Source: Acidithiobacillus sp. AMEEHan
GTDB lineage: Bacteria; Pseudomonadota; Gammaproteobacteria; Acidithiobacillales; Acidithiobacillaceae
DNA length: 64,000 nt
Assembly: GCF_030996345.1 (NCBI RefSeq)
Contig: NZ_CP118747.1
Coordinates: 742,001 to 806,000 of the forward strand
Reading direction: 5' to 3'
The notes under the pieces were generated by a model. It saw only the letters and a program-made list of their open reading frames with translations. It was not told the DNA's origin and did not search any database. How positions within the stretch are numbered: the first letter of the stretch is position 1; each line of letters starts with the position of its first letter. A program made the translations under genes and the position numbers. This document shows positions 1 through 8,277 of the stretch, one piece after another.

Positions 1-401
1 CGAGCTACTGGCGCCAAATGACCGCCGCCCAGAAAAAGGAATTCACCGAGCTCTTCCAGGAATTGCTGGTCAAGACCTACAGCAACGCGCTGAACCAGTA
101 CCACGGGCAGGAGGTGCGGGTGGAGGGCAGCCAGCAAATTTCGCAGAATCCTCCGGTGGCGCAGGTCAATATGGACATCGAGCAGGAGCAGGGGAAAACC
201 ATCCCCGTCATCTACGCCCTGATCGAGAACGGCAAGCAATGGCAGATCTACAACATCTATGTGGATGGCGTGAGTCTGGTCCTCAACTATCGCCAGGCCT
301 TCGGCAATATCGCCGGGCAACGGGGTATTCCCGCTCTCCTGCAAGAACTGAAGCACAAGGTAGCGGATGCCGGCAACACCAGTAGTGCCCATGCCAGCTG
401 A
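1..401 (+). CDS. mlaC: MlaC-type phospholipid-binding ABC transport protein (5' end cut by window)
   Basis: This is the C-terminal 132 residues of a Ttg2D/MlaC protein, the periplasmic shuttle that moves phospholipids between the outer-membrane MlaA side and the inner-membrane MlaFEDB transporter. The open frame runs in from base 3 (S-Y-W-R-Q-M) with no start in view, so the gene begins upstream. The family signature is the helix YWRQMTAAQKKEF followed by the LLVKTYSNAL segment and the beta strands ending VDGVSLVLNYRQAF. The end [10 protein letters not shown] is a short non-conserved tail. It overlaps the following STAS gene by 11 bases, as expected for an mlaC-mlaB operon. Identification rests on recognisable family sequence; function is by homology. 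Confidence 0.9.
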   Translation, partial: SYWRQMTAAQKKEFTELFQELLVKTYSNALNQYHGQEVRVEGSQQISQNPPVAQVNMDIEQEQGKTIPVIYALIENGKQWQIYNIYVDGVSLVLNYRQAFGNIAGQRGIPALLQELKHKVADAGNTSSAHAS

Positions 402-702
402 AGCAAGCTGGGAGCGGGACAGCGCGGGCGGGCTGCTGCTGCGCGGTGACTGGCGTCTGCGTCCCCTTGATCAAAGGCTGCGTCGCGATGCCGCGAGTCT
501 TCTTCGGCAACGCTGGGAATATCTGTCCCTCGCCAAGGTCACGGCGCTGGATAGTGCCACATTGGCCTTCGTAATCGATTGGCAAAGTATCCAGCGCAGC
601 CTGGGCAGCTCGGCAGAACTCCGCAACCCGCCCGCGACGCTTCTCGATCTGGCAAAGCTCTATGGCCTGACCCAACTCTGGCAGGGAGATTCCCATGCCT
701 GA
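391..702 (+). CDS. mlaB: STAS-domain protein, MlaB-like
   Basis: Small cytoplasmic STAS-domain protein (103 residues from ATG 391; an in-frame ATG at 367 would add 8). MlaB binds the MlaF ATPase and is needed for Mla transporter activity. Visible features are the strand [11 protein letters not shown], the helix-strand [15 protein letters not shown] that corresponds to the conserved D-S-x-G/A-L STAS motif, and the C-terminal helix [14 protein letters not shown]. It starts inside the end of mlaC and ends 8 bases into the ABC ATPase gene, so the three are translationally coupled. The start is uncertain because neither ATG has a strong ribosome binding site; I prefer 391 because homologues begin close to the first strand. 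Confidence 0.75.
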   Translation: MPAEASWERDSAGGLLLRGDWRLRPLDQRLRRDAASLLRQRWEYLSLAKVTALDSATLAFVIDWQSIQRSLGSSAELRNPPATLLDLAKLYGLTQLWQGDSHA

Positions 703-1625
703 GGCAATGGCGGTCCACGTTCGCAGCCTCCGCAAGACCTATGGCACGGGTTTCCTCGCCTTGGCTGGCGTCGACCTGGACGTGGCACCGGGGGAATTTT
801 TTGGACTGCTCGGTCCCAACGGGGCAGGAAAATCCACCCTGATCAATATCCTCTCCGGCGTGGTGCATCGTTCCAGCGGGGTCGCGGAGGTGTTTGGCTA
901 CGATGTGGAACGTCAGTATCGCCAGAGCCGGCAACTACTGGGCGTGGTACCGCAGGAACTTGCCTACGACCCTTCTTCTCCGTCCGCGAGTTTCTGCGCT
1001 GGCAATCGGGATACTTTGGCCTGCGCCGCAATGACGACTGGATCGACGAGCTGATGGCCGAACTGGACCTGACGGACAAGGCCGATACCAACCTGCGCGC
1101 GCTCTCCGGCGGTATGAAACGCCGGGTGCTCATCGCCCAGGCGCTGGTACATCAGCCGCCGGTAGTGGTTCTCGATGAGCCGACAGCAGGGGTCGACGTA
1201 GAGCTGCGCCAGAGTCTTTGGCGTTTCGTACGACGTTACAATGGCCTCGGCCATACTGTCATCCTGACGACCCATTATCTGGAGGAGGCGGAAGAGCTCT
1301 GTGAACGTATCGCCATCCTGCAACATGGGCAGGTCATTGCCCTCGACCGAAAGGAGCGTCTGCTCGCCAAAAATCGGCGCAAACGCACGCTGACCATCGA
1401 ATTTGACCGCGACCCTGGGAATTGCCCAGCAGTCTCAATGAGGTGTTGCTGGGCGCCAGTGGCAACACTCGGGTCCTGCAGGTCGATGATGAATTGCACC
1501 CCATGAGCAAAGTGCTGCACAGCCTGCAGGGACTGCCCGCACAGATCATCGATCTGCATCTGCAAGAGCCGCGGCTGGAGGAGGTCTTCACTGACCTCTT
1601 GCAGGAGGCCCGCGGCAATGGCTGA
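695..1625 (+). pseudogene. ABC transporter ATP-binding protein (YadG type), two frameshifts
   Basis: ATPase subunit of an ABC-2 type exporter, similar to YadG. Three consecutive reading frames each carry part of one protein. Frame one (from ATG 695, preceded by AGGGAGA) has the Walker A region [12 protein letters not shown] and the Q-loop VVPQELAYD. Frame two resumes near 973 and carries the signature LSGGMKRR, Walker B VVVLDEPTAGVD and the H-loop LTTHYLEEAEE. Frame three resumes near 1421 with the C-terminal domain ending LEEVFTDLLQEARGNG. Each switch is explained by loss of one base: a C at 971-972 (CCC to CC) and a G at 1417-1419 (GGGG to GGG). With both restored the product is about 310 residues with every motif present. 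No matching permease gene follows, which is unusual for this family. It could be a recent pseudogene or two sequencing errors. Confidence 0.85.
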
Positions 1626-1881
1626 GGGCCAGCGCCTCGATCTGTTTTTGAAGATGTCGCGCCTGATCAAACGGCGCAGTGTCGCCAAGACACTCTGCGA
1701 CGCCGGACGAGTGCAGCTCAACGGGCGCACTGCCAAGGCGGGGACCCTGGTGCAAGCTGGCGATCGCCTGCGCCTGGACCTGCCGCAAGGCTTGGTCGAG
1801 GCGGCGATACTCCGTCTACCAACGCGGGTGGAGGGGCCGGACGGCGTGGTCAGCATTCTCGGCACAGCGGACTCGGCATGA
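1618..1881 (+). CDS. S4-domain RNA-binding protein (Hsp15/RqcP-like)
   Basis: An 87-residue protein consisting almost entirely of an S4 RNA-binding fold: RLDLFLKMSRLIKRRSVAKTL, then DAGRVQLNGRTAKAGTLV and the closing strand DRLRLDLP. Stand-alone S4 proteins of this size include HslR (Hsp15), which binds stalled 50S-nascent chain complexes, and the RqcP group; I cannot tell which this is. The ATG overlaps the end of the ABC ATPase frame by 8 bases and its stop overlaps the pdxA start (ATGA), so it is coupled to both. It lacks the basic C-terminal tail that Hsp15 normally has, so an RqcP-like role is at least as likely. Confidence 0.8.
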   Translation: MAEGQRLDLFLKMSRLIKRRSVAKTLCDAGRVQLNGRTAKAGTLVQAGDRLRLDLPQGLVEAAILRLPTRVEGPDGVVSILGTADSA

Positions 1882-2879
1882 AGCAAGCGCGACTCCTGCT
1901 GCATGTTGGCGAACCCGCGGGCATCGGACCGGATCTATGCGTCGCCCTCGCGCAGCATGCGTTGCCACCTCTGGTGTTGATTGGCGACATCGATTGCCTG
2001 CGTCACCGCGCCCTGCAACTCGGGATGCCGACAGCACTGGTCCCTTGGCATCCCGAAGAGGAGTGGCCCGAAAACAATCGGTCTCTCTCCGTATGGCCGA
2101 TCCAGCTGCCGCATTCTTGTCGCGCCGGACAGCTCGATCCGTTCAATGCCCCTGCCGTTCTCGAGGGACTGGATCGCGCCGTATCCTTGTTACAAGCCGG
2201 GCTGGCCGACGCGCTGATTACTGGCCCGGTGCACAAGGGCGTGATCAATGACGCGGGTATCCCCTTCAGCGGCCACACCGAGTACCTCGCCGCTCGTTGT
2301 GGACAAAGCGAGGTATTGATGCTCTTGGCCGGACGCGGCTTGCGCGTAGCCCTGGCCACCACCCACCTCCCCCTGCGGGACGTTGCTGCCGCCATCAATG
2401 CCCGCGATCTCGAACGCAGCCTGCGCCTTTTGCAGCAGGGTCTGCGCCAGGATTTCGGTGTGGCCGAGCCGCGTATCCGCGTCACGGGGCTCAATCCCCA
2501 TGCGGGCGAGGGCGGTCATCTGGGAAGAGAGGAAATTGAGGTCATCGCCCCGGTGATCCACAAACTGCAGGGCGAAGGCTGGGCCATCACTGGCCCCTGG
2601 CCCGCCGATACGCTTTTCACACCGCGCTTTCTGGAAGACACCGACGCCGTACTGGCGATGTACCATGACCAGGGCCTGCCAGTGCTGAAATATCATGCCT
2701 TCGGGGAAGCCGTAAACATCACCCTTGGCTTGCCGATCGTGCGTACCAGCGTCGACCATGGCACTGCCTTGGAACTCGCCGGCACTGGCCGGGCCGAGAT
2801 CCACAGCCTGCTGCATGCCATTCAAGCAGCGGCGGAAATCGTGCGTCAGCGCCGGCTGAATATGACGCCGGAAGCCTAG
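1878..2879 (+). CDS. pdxA: 4-hydroxythreonine-4-phosphate dehydrogenase
   Basis: Cytosolic NAD-dependent enzyme of pyridoxal 5'-phosphate synthesis; oxidises 4-phosphohydroxy-threonine to 3-amino-2-oxopropyl phosphate. The 333-residue length is normal. Conserved blocks are GEPAGIGPDLCVAL near the N-terminus, ITGPVHKGVINDAG, the metal-ligand regions GHTEYLA, NPHAGEGGHLG and YHDQGLPVLK, and the closing GLPIVRTSVDHGTALELAG. The three metal-binding histidines known from the E. coli enzyme appear to be present in those blocks. It starts at an ATGA overlap with the S4 gene and its last 4 bases overlap the convergent HNH gene. In many gammaproteobacteria pdxA is directly followed by rsmA; here the HNH gene separates them. 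Confidence 0.95.
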   Translation: MKQARLLLHVGEPAGIGPDLCVALAQHALPPLVLIGDIDCLRHRALQLGMPTALVPWHPEEEWPENNRSLSVWPIQLPHSCRAGQLDPFNAPAVLEGLDRAVSLLQAGLADALITGPVHKGVINDAGIPFSGHTEYLAARCGQSEVLMLLAGRGLRVALATTHLPLRDVAAAINARDLERSLRLLQQGLRQDFGVAEPRIRVTGLNPHAGEGGHLGREEIEVIAPVIHKLQGEGWAITGPWPADTLFTPRFLEDTDAVLAMYHDQGLPVLKYHAFGEAVNITLGLPIVRTSVDHGTALELAGTGRAEIHSLLHAIQAAAEIVRQRRLNMTPEA

Positions 2880-3430
2880 AAGACGTGCTGCCGCGAAACC
2901 GGTACCTGGGCCAGCAAGAACTCCATCTGGTCGGCAAGAATCCGACGATTGCTGAGCAGCAGGTACTCCGCCCAAGTGGGAGTGAACGGCACGGCCAGCA
3001 GGGGCATGTTGGCCTCCTCCGGCGTGCGGTTGTCCTTGCGACTATTGCACCAGCGGCAGGCGGTGACGACGTTGGTCCAAACATCCCGACCCTTGCGCGA
3101 CAGCGGTATGACGTGATCGCGGGTGAGATCCCGCTGGGGAAAACTGCCGCCACAGTAGAGACAGAGATGGCGGTCGCGATGAAACAGGGTAGGATTGTTG
3201 AGGGCAGGGGGACGAATCTTGCCCTGGTGGCGTCCGCGCACTGCGATCAGCGGGTGGATATCGAGCAGGGAGATCTCCCCACTGTGCCGCGACATACCAC
3301 CATGCGCGGTGAAAAAAGGATCTCCCAATGTCCAGGCAACATTGCCGCGGGCATAATGGGCAGCAGCTTCTTCCCAGGTTTCCCAAGCCATGGGGCGGCC
3401 GCTGACGTCGAGACGAAGCACGAGATGCAT
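2876..3430 (-). CDS. HNH endonuclease family protein
   Basis: 184-residue protein with a complete zinc-ribbon HNH nuclease motif in its middle: CLYCGGSF, then LTRDHVIPLSRKG (the DH pair), then NVVTACRWCNSRKDNRTP (Asn, second CxxC and His-position helix). This is the stand-alone HNH family (COG1403) common in bacterial chromosomes, whose role is largely unknown; members are not part of mobile introns. N-terminal residues 1-80 contain MAWETWEEAAAHYARGNVAWTLGD, typical of the family. The gene lies on the strand opposite pdxA and rsmA, is read divergently from rsmA, and overlaps the pdxA stop by 4 bases. Substrate and biological role cannot be told from sequence. Confidence 0.85.
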   Translation of the reverse strand: MHLVLRLDVSGRPMAWETWEEAAAHYARGNVAWTLGDPFFTAHGGMSRHSGEISLLDIHPLIAVRGRHQGKIRPPALNNPTLFHRDRHLCLYCGGSFPQRDLTRDHVIPLSRKGRDVWTNVVTACRWCNSRKDNRTPEEANMPLLAVPFTPTWAEYLLLSNRRILADQMEFLLAQVPVSRQHVF

Positions 3431-3495
3431 TGGCTTTCCGTTGCTTAGCGCCCGCTGGGGGCGTTACTGCAATATACCATGAAGGACGGCAAGAA

Positions 3496-4314
3496 TTGCA
3501 AGTAGCCAAACTGCCCCAGGCAAAAAAACGTTTCGGTCAGAATTTTCTGGTACAGCCGGCGATCGTCTCGCGCATCGTGGCGGTCATCGCACCGCGCCCG
3601 GGCGACGCTCTCGTCGAGATCGGACCCGGGCCGGGCGCCCTGACCCAAGCACTGCTGGCAGCACAAGCGGATGGCACGGGTCCTTTGCGGGTCATCGAGC
3701 TCGATCGCGATCTTCTGCCCAATCTGCATGCCTTGGCCACGCCCGAGCAGCTACAAGTGATTGCCGGCGATGCCCTGCAGGTCGATTTTGTTCAACTTGC
3801 CACAGAGGCAGGCGCGGCCCTGCGGGTGGTCGGCAACCTGCCCTACAATATCTCGACGCCACTGCTGTTTCACCTGCTGGCGCAGAAGGATGCGATTGTC
3901 GACATGCATTTCATGCTGCAGAAAGAGGTGGCCGATCGTCTGGCCGCCGGCCCGGGCAGTTCCGCCTATGGCCGCCTGTCGCTGATGGTCCAGGCGCAAG
4001 CCCAAGTCGAGGTGCTGTTTCCAGTAGCGCCCGGTAATTTTCGTCCAGTGCCAAAGGTGGATTCCGCCTTTGTCCGCCTCAGCCCCTGCCGCCCTTCCCG
4101 TTTGCCGTCAGAGCTCTTGCCGCATTTTACCCGGGCTGTCAGTCTCGCCTTTGCGCAACGACGCAAGACGCTGGCCAATAACTTCAAGGGCATTCTCGAT
4201 AGCGCTATGCTGGAGGCCTTGGCCATTTCCCCCTCGGCCCGTGCCGAGACCCTGGATTTTACAACTTTTGTCCGCCTCGCCGAGGCACTCGCGCAGAAAG
4301 GAGCGACATCGTGA
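3496..4314 (+). CDS. rsmA: 16S rRNA (adenine1518-N6/adenine1519-N6)-dimethyltransferase
   Basis: KsgA/RsmA dimethylates two adjacent adenines in the 3'-terminal hairpin of 16S rRNA during 30S assembly. The start QAKKRFGQNFL is the family hallmark; SAM motif I is LVEIGPGPGALTQAL, and the catalytic motif IV is NLPYNIS. I place the start at TTG 3496 (272 residues), because AAGGA lies 9 bases upstream and nothing before it is conserved; the frame itself is open back to 3430. The stop overlaps the next gene's GTG by 4 bases (GTGA). The protein ends LAEALAQKGATS, a normal end for the family. Confidence 0.93.
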   Translation: MQVAKLPQAKKRFGQNFLVQPAIVSRIVAVIAPRPGDALVEIGPGPGALTQALLAAQADGTGPLRVIELDRDLLPNLHALATPEQLQVIAGDALQVDFVQLATEAGAALRVVGNLPYNISTPLLFHLLAQKDAIVDMHFMLQKEVADRLAAGPGSSAYGRLSLMVQAQAQVEVLFPVAPGNFRPVPKVDSAFVRLSPCRPSRLPSELLPHFTRAVSLAFAQRRKTLANNFKGILDSAMLEALAISPSARAETLDFTTFVRLAEALAQKGATS

Positions 4315-4775
4315 AGCATCTGGAGGCCGCCGAGGCCTTGTTTCGTCATCTTGGCTGGAACGCCAAGACCCTGCAGGACTATCCGGTCATCACCTGCGCC
4401 GTGGCGGTACCCAACGGTACCCTCGACGTGTTCTGTCATGTCCATGCCGAGCTGGAGCGGATCCTGTTCTATGTGCGTCCACAGGGTCTGGAGATTCCGG
4501 CGGCACGCCTACCGGCAGTCGCCGAATTTTTGACCCGCGCCAACTATGGACTCCCGCTCGGGAACTTCGAGCTCGATTGGGAAGATCTGGAACTCAACTG
4601 CAAGAGTAGCGTGCAGGTTCCGGAGTCCTGCGTTAGCGCCGAACTGCTGCGAGGGTATCTGCTATCGGCAGTAGAAACCTGCAATCATTACCTTCCCGGC
4701 CTGCGGGCGGTGGCCGATGGCAAGCAGAGCGCCGCGGCAGCGATCAAGGCGCTGGAGGCGCCGACGGCGCACTGA
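4311..4775 (+). CDS. YbjN-like / type III chaperone-fold protein
   Basis: 154-residue acidic cytosolic protein with the alpha-beta fold of the YbjN (sensory transduction regulator) family: TCAVAVPNGTLDVFCHVHAELERILFYV, then ARLPAVAEFLTRANYGLPLGNFELDWEDLELNCKSSV (a helix followed by the 'no worse than earlier' strand pattern of the family) and a C-terminal helical part ending in the alanine-rich KQSAAAAIKALEAP. The biochemical role of this family is not established. GTG start overlaps the rsmA stop, so it is expressed with rsmA. Its last 32 bases overlap the convergent SPOR gene. Confidence 0.65.
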   Translation: MKHLEAAEALFRHLGWNAKTLQDYPVITCAVAVPNGTLDVFCHVHAELERILFYVRPQGLEIPAARLPAVAEFLTRANYGLPLGNFELDWEDLELNCKSSVQVPESCVSAELLRGYLLSAVETCNHYLPGLRAVADGKQSAAAAIKALEAPTAH

Positions 4776-5544
4776 GGGCAGGGCTGACGGGCTGCAACAG
4801 GGGTGTCACGCCCATGCCGCGAATCTTCGCCAGAGCCGTCTGCGCATCGGCGGGAGAGGCATAGCGGCGGGTGAATACCTGGTAGTAGATGGCACCGTCA
4901 TTGCCGCGCAGCTTTTCCACATGGCTGGGGATGCCGAGCAGCTCCAGACGTTCCTGGATCACTTGTGCGCCAGCCAGATTATTCAGCGCCCCCACCTGTA
5001 TGCGCACGGGTGCTCCGGTAACTGCGCTGCTGGTCGGCGCGCTGGGGATGCCCGGCCCGCTGCCGAGAATATCAGCGGGAATATCCACCTTCATTTGTGG
5101 CAGGATGCGGTAAAAGTTGAAGTGCACGGTACTCTGCGCGGAAGCGGTCGCACTGCTGACCGGGGCGGCGACTGCGTTGCTCAGCGCCGCCGGCGTGTTG
5201 TTCGAAGATTTCGCCGCCGCCATGGCGCTACGCGCGGAGAATGCCGGCGGAGTGGCAGGGGAGTTGGCAGAGCTCGTCGGCGGCGTGGCAACCCCGGGGA
5301 GCAGACCCAGTTGGCCGCTGGCCATGGGCAGGCTGGCCACCCACCACCAGACCGCGCCGCTGAGCAGCAGAAACGCGATCAACAGCAACCAGATCCAACC
5401 ATGACCAGAGCGGCGCGTGGCGAGGGCTAGGTCTGCGTCATCGTCGGTTTCTGCCGCTAGCGGAGCGCGCTCCGCGCGTGGAATGGGGGGGCGATGCTCT
5501 TCTGCTTGCGGCTGGCGACTACTATGGCCCTTGTAATCACGCAT
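4744..5544 (-). CDS. SPOR-domain membrane protein (FtsN/DedD-like)
   Basis: 266-residue bitopic inner-membrane protein. Residues 1-47 are a charged cytoplasmic tail, residues about 50-70 (WIWLLLIAFLLLSGAVWWWV) form one transmembrane segment, then comes a long Ala/Ser/Pro-rich periplasmic linker, and the last about 80 residues are a SPOR domain (VRIQVGALNNLAGAQVIQERL ... YYQVFTRRYASPADAQTALAKI). SPOR domains bind septal peptidoglycan lacking stem peptides, which places this protein at the division site; FtsN is commonly encoded just after argS, as here (6 bases after the argS stop). I cannot see the essential FtsN E-domain with confidence, so DedD/DamX-like roles are possible. Confidence 0.8.
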   Translation of the reverse strand: MRDYKGHSSRQPQAEEHRPPIPRAERAPLAAETDDDADLALATRRSGHGWIWLLLIAFLLLSGAVWWWVASLPMASGQLGLLPGVATPPTSSANSPATPPAFSARSAMAAAKSSNNTPAALSNAVAAPVSSATASAQSTVHFNFYRILPQMKVDIPADILGSGPGIPSAPTSSAVTGAPVRIQVGALNNLAGAQVIQERLELLGIPSHVEKLRGNDGAIYYQVFTRRYASPADAQTALAKIRGMGVTPLLQPVSPALSAPSAPPAP

Positions 5545-5550
5545 TGCCGA

Positions 5551-7293
5551 TCACATTGTCTCCGGCGCCGAGACCCCCAAGAGGGTCAACCCATTTGCGA
5601 GGGTCTGCGCAACCGCGTCGGCAAGGCTCAGGCGCGCCAGGCGCAACTCATCTTCCTCCACCAGAATGCGGGTGGCGTTGTAGTAGGTGTGGAAGCTCGC
5701 CGCCAAGTCTTTGAGGTAGAAAGCGATTTGATGCGGCTCGCGGTCACGGGCCGCACTGGCCACCTGCTCCGGAAAACGCCAGAGCAGATCCGCGAGGTCC
5801 AGTTCGCGTGGATCACTCAAGCTGGCGAGATCAGGGAGCTGTGCGGGCCGCGATAGTCCTCGCTCCGCCGCCTGCCGGCGCAGAGAATGCACGCGCGCAT
5901 GCGCGTACTGAATGTAGAAGACCGGATTTTCCTCGGAGTGCTTGGTCGCGAGTTCCAAATCGAAATCGAGATGCTGATCGGCGCGCCGCAAGACGTAAAA
6001 AAACCGTGCGGCATCATTTCCCACTTCTTCGCGCAACTGGCGCAGGGTGACAAACTCGCCAGCTCGGGTCGACATCGATACCTTTTCACTGCCGCGATAG
6101 AGAATGGCGAATTGCACCAGCAATACTTCGAGGGCGTTCGCATCCGCACCGAGGGCCTGCAGGCTCGCCCGTACCCGAGGGATGTAGCCGTGATGATCGG
6201 CGCCCCACATATCGATGAGCTGGGTGAATCCGCGAGTGGTCTTCTCGAAGTGGTAGGCCACGTCCGAGGCAAAGTAGGTGTACGCACCATTCTCGCGCCG
6301 CAGGACGCGATCCTTGTCGTCACCGAAGGCGGTGGAGCGAAACCACAGGGCGCCCTCGGCATGATAGCAGTGTCCGCCATCTTCCAGCCGTGCAATCGCC
6401 CGCTCGACCGCGCCCTGCTCCATGAGGGAACGCTCGGAGTACCAATTCTGGTAGACGACGCCGAACTCAGCGAGATCGTCGCGGATGTCCGCGAGGATTT
6501 CCTGCAGGCCTGTGGCATGCAATCTTCCGTAGGCTGTCGCCCCCAGAGCGTCTTTCAGATGGGCAATCAGCTGGTCGATGGCCGCGTCGCCATCGGCAAT
6601 GACCGCCAGATCGGGCATGCTTTTGGACGCAAACAGCAGGGCATCGCCTTCGCTGGTCAGGAGATGGGCGGCGATTTCGCGAACATACTCGCCGCGATAG
6701 GCACTCTGCGGGAAATCCCAGGGTAGGGGGTGGCCAGCGGCCTCCAGGTAGCGCAGATAGACACTGGCGGCAAGGATATCCATCTGCCGTCCAGCATCAT
6801 TGACATAGTATTCGCAGAACACCTCATAGCCGCAAAAACGCAGGATCTCTGCCAGACTGGCGCCATAGGCGGCGCCACGACCGTGCCCCACATGCAAAGG
6901 GCCGGTGGGGTTGGCCGAAACGAACTCCAGATGCAAACGCTGCCCCGCGCCAAGTTTCTGGCGCCCGAAATCCCTCCCCTGTTCCAGTACCTGAGCAATG
7001 ACCGCGTGAAAGGCAGCCGGACGCAGAAAAAAATTGAGAAAGCCCGGGCCGGCAATTTCCACCCGCTCGATCCAGGGCGATTCCGGTAAGGCAGCGAGAA
7101 TACGGTTCGCGAGATCCCGGGGTTTTTTACCGGCACTCTTGGCAAGAAGCAAAGCGACATTGCTGGCCAGATGACCATGCTCGGCCTGCCGCGGACGGTC
7201 GAAGTCTACTTGGCTGGGGACATCCTGTAGCAAGCCTTGCTGCTGCAGGGCCTGCAAAGCCCGTAAAAGGGGTTCGGCAACGAAGTTTTTCAC
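5551..7293 (-). CDS. argS: Arginyl-tRNA synthetase
   Basis: Class I aminoacyl-tRNA synthetase charging tRNA-Arg, 580 residues. The N-terminal additional domain (start [13 protein letters not shown]), HIGH motif HVGHGRGA in the Rossmann fold, the KMSKS counterpart [11 protein letters not shown] and a C-terminal anticodon-binding helical domain ending [13 protein letters not shown] are all present. I start at GTG 7293, which has AAGG eight bases upstream; the frame stays open to a TTG at 7311 but the extra six residues are not conserved. The divergent mscS gene starts 78 bases away, and a SPOR-domain gene follows in the same direction. Confidence 0.96.
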   Translation of the reverse strand: MKNFVAEPLLRALQALQQQGLLQDVPSQVDFDRPRQAEHGHLASNVALLLAKSAGKKPRDLANRILAALPESPWIERVEIAGPGFLNFFLRPAAFHAVIAQVLEQGRDFGRQKLGAGQRLHLEFVSANPTGPLHVGHGRGAAYGASLAEILRFCGYEVFCEYYVNDAGRQMDILAASVYLRYLEAAGHPLPWDFPQSAYRGEYVREIAAHLLTSEGDALLFASKSMPDLAVIADGDAAIDQLIAHLKDALGATAYGRLHATGLQEILADIRDDLAEFGVVYQNWYSERSLMEQGAVERAIARLEDGGHCYHAEGALWFRSTAFGDDKDRVLRRENGAYTYFASDVAYHFEKTTRGFTQLIDMWGADHHGYIPRVRASLQALGADANALEVLLVQFAILYRGSEKVSMSTRAGEFVTLRQLREEVGNDAARFFYVLRRADQHLDFDLELATKHSEENPVFYIQYAHARVHSLRRQAAERGLSRPAQLPDLASLSDPRELDLADLLWRFPEQVASAARDREPHQIAFYLKDLAASFHTYYNATRILVEEDELRLARLSLADAVAQTLANGLTLLGVSAPETM

Positions 7294-7355
7294 AAAACAA
7301 ACCTTGAGCAAAAAGAATTTTTGCTGCAGTGTAGCGCATGCACGCGCGTTTCGTC

Positions 7356-7369
7356 AGGGGTTGACCCCT
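7356..7369 (+). promoter_or_regulatory. Inverted repeat covering the mscS ribosome binding site
   Basis: AGGGGT-TG-ACCCCT is a perfect 6-bp inverted repeat with a 2-base gap. Its left arm is also the only purine-rich ribosome binding site candidate for mscS (ATG at 7372). The loop is too short for a stable full stem, but partial pairing, or binding of a protein dimer, could limit mscS translation or transcription. Whether it acts is not shown. Confidence 0.3.
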
Positions 7370-7371
7370 TC

Positions 7372-8277
7372 ATGATCCAATTGCAAACGATTTGGGATTG
7401 GTTTCGCAGCCCGATCCACTTTCCCGGCGGAATTTCTATCGAGCCTCTAGGGGTGATCGAGATGATCGTCCTGCTCGTCCTCCTCCTCTGGGGAGCAAGA
7501 TGGCTGCGACGCAGTGCGCGGATTCTCCTCAGTCGGCGCCTCGACCCTGCCCTCGCCTACGCGATCTCGCGCATTGGCTACTATCTCTTCCTTGCCCTGG
7601 GTGCCCTCATCGTTCTGCAGACCATGGGCGTCAACCTGAGCAGCCTGTCCATCCTTGGCGGCGTGGTGGGTGTGGGCCTCGGCTTTGGTCTGCAAAACAT
7701 CTTCAGCAACTTTGCCTCGGGCTTGATCCTGCTCATGGAACGGAGCATCAAGGTGGGGGATTACATCCAGATCAAAGAGAACGGTCCCCACGGTGAAGTC
7801 GTACACCTCGGGGTTCGCTACACCCAGGTACGCAGTAACGACAATGTCGATTATCTGATCCCCAACTCCCAGTTCGTCAATGGCGAAGTCATCAACTGGA
7901 GCCTGAGCGACAGCACCATGCGCCTGCACATCCCCTTTCGGGTGCCCTACGGCACCGATCGCGAGGCCCTGCGCGATCTGGTCATCGCCGCTGCCAAACG
8001 CTCCCCCCATACCCTGGATGTCGAGGGCAAAAGGCCCGGGCTCTGGGTCACTGCCTTCGGCGATGCCGGCTACGACTGCCAGCTGATCGTCTGGGTCGAA
8101 CGCAATGCCCTGGTACGCCCGGGAGGAACCCATGCCGAGTACCACTGGCTCCTCGCCGACGCTCTTGAGCAGGCAGGGATCGAAATCCCACGGCCACGTC
8201 AGGAGATCAGTTTTGCACGGTCCGATGAAGCCAAAGCCTACGCCGAGGCGCTTTCACGCTCCTCCTCTTCGACATAG
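7372..8277 (+). CDS. MscS-family small-conductance mechanosensitive channel
   Basis: 301-residue inner-membrane channel that opens under membrane tension to release solutes on hypo-osmotic shock. Hydrophobic segments near residues 20-45, 65-90 and 95-125 match TM1-TM3; the pore-lining TM3 with Gly/Ala/Ser packing is GGVVGVGLGFGLQNIFSNFASGL, followed by the beta-domain MERSIKVGDYIQI and the alpha/beta cytoplasmic vestibule. I use ATG 7372; the frame is open upstream to 7321, but those residues are not membrane-like. The 3' end overlaps the convergent MFS gene by 40 bases, so the two stops are interleaved. Length fits the short MscS class rather than the large MscK/MscM type. Confidence 0.9.
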   Translation: MIQLQTIWDWFRSPIHFPGGISIEPLGVIEMIVLLVLLLWGARWLRRSARILLSRRLDPALAYAISRIGYYLFLALGALIVLQTMGVNLSSLSILGGVVGVGLGFGLQNIFSNFASGLILLMERSIKVGDYIQIKENGPHGEVVHLGVRYTQVRSNDNVDYLIPNSQFVNGEVINWSLSDSTMRLHIPFRVPYGTDREALRDLVIAAAKRSPHTLDVEGKRPGLWVTAFGDAGYDCQLIVWVERNALVRPGGTHAEYHWLLADALEQAGIEIPRPRQEISFARSDEAKAYAEALSRSSSST

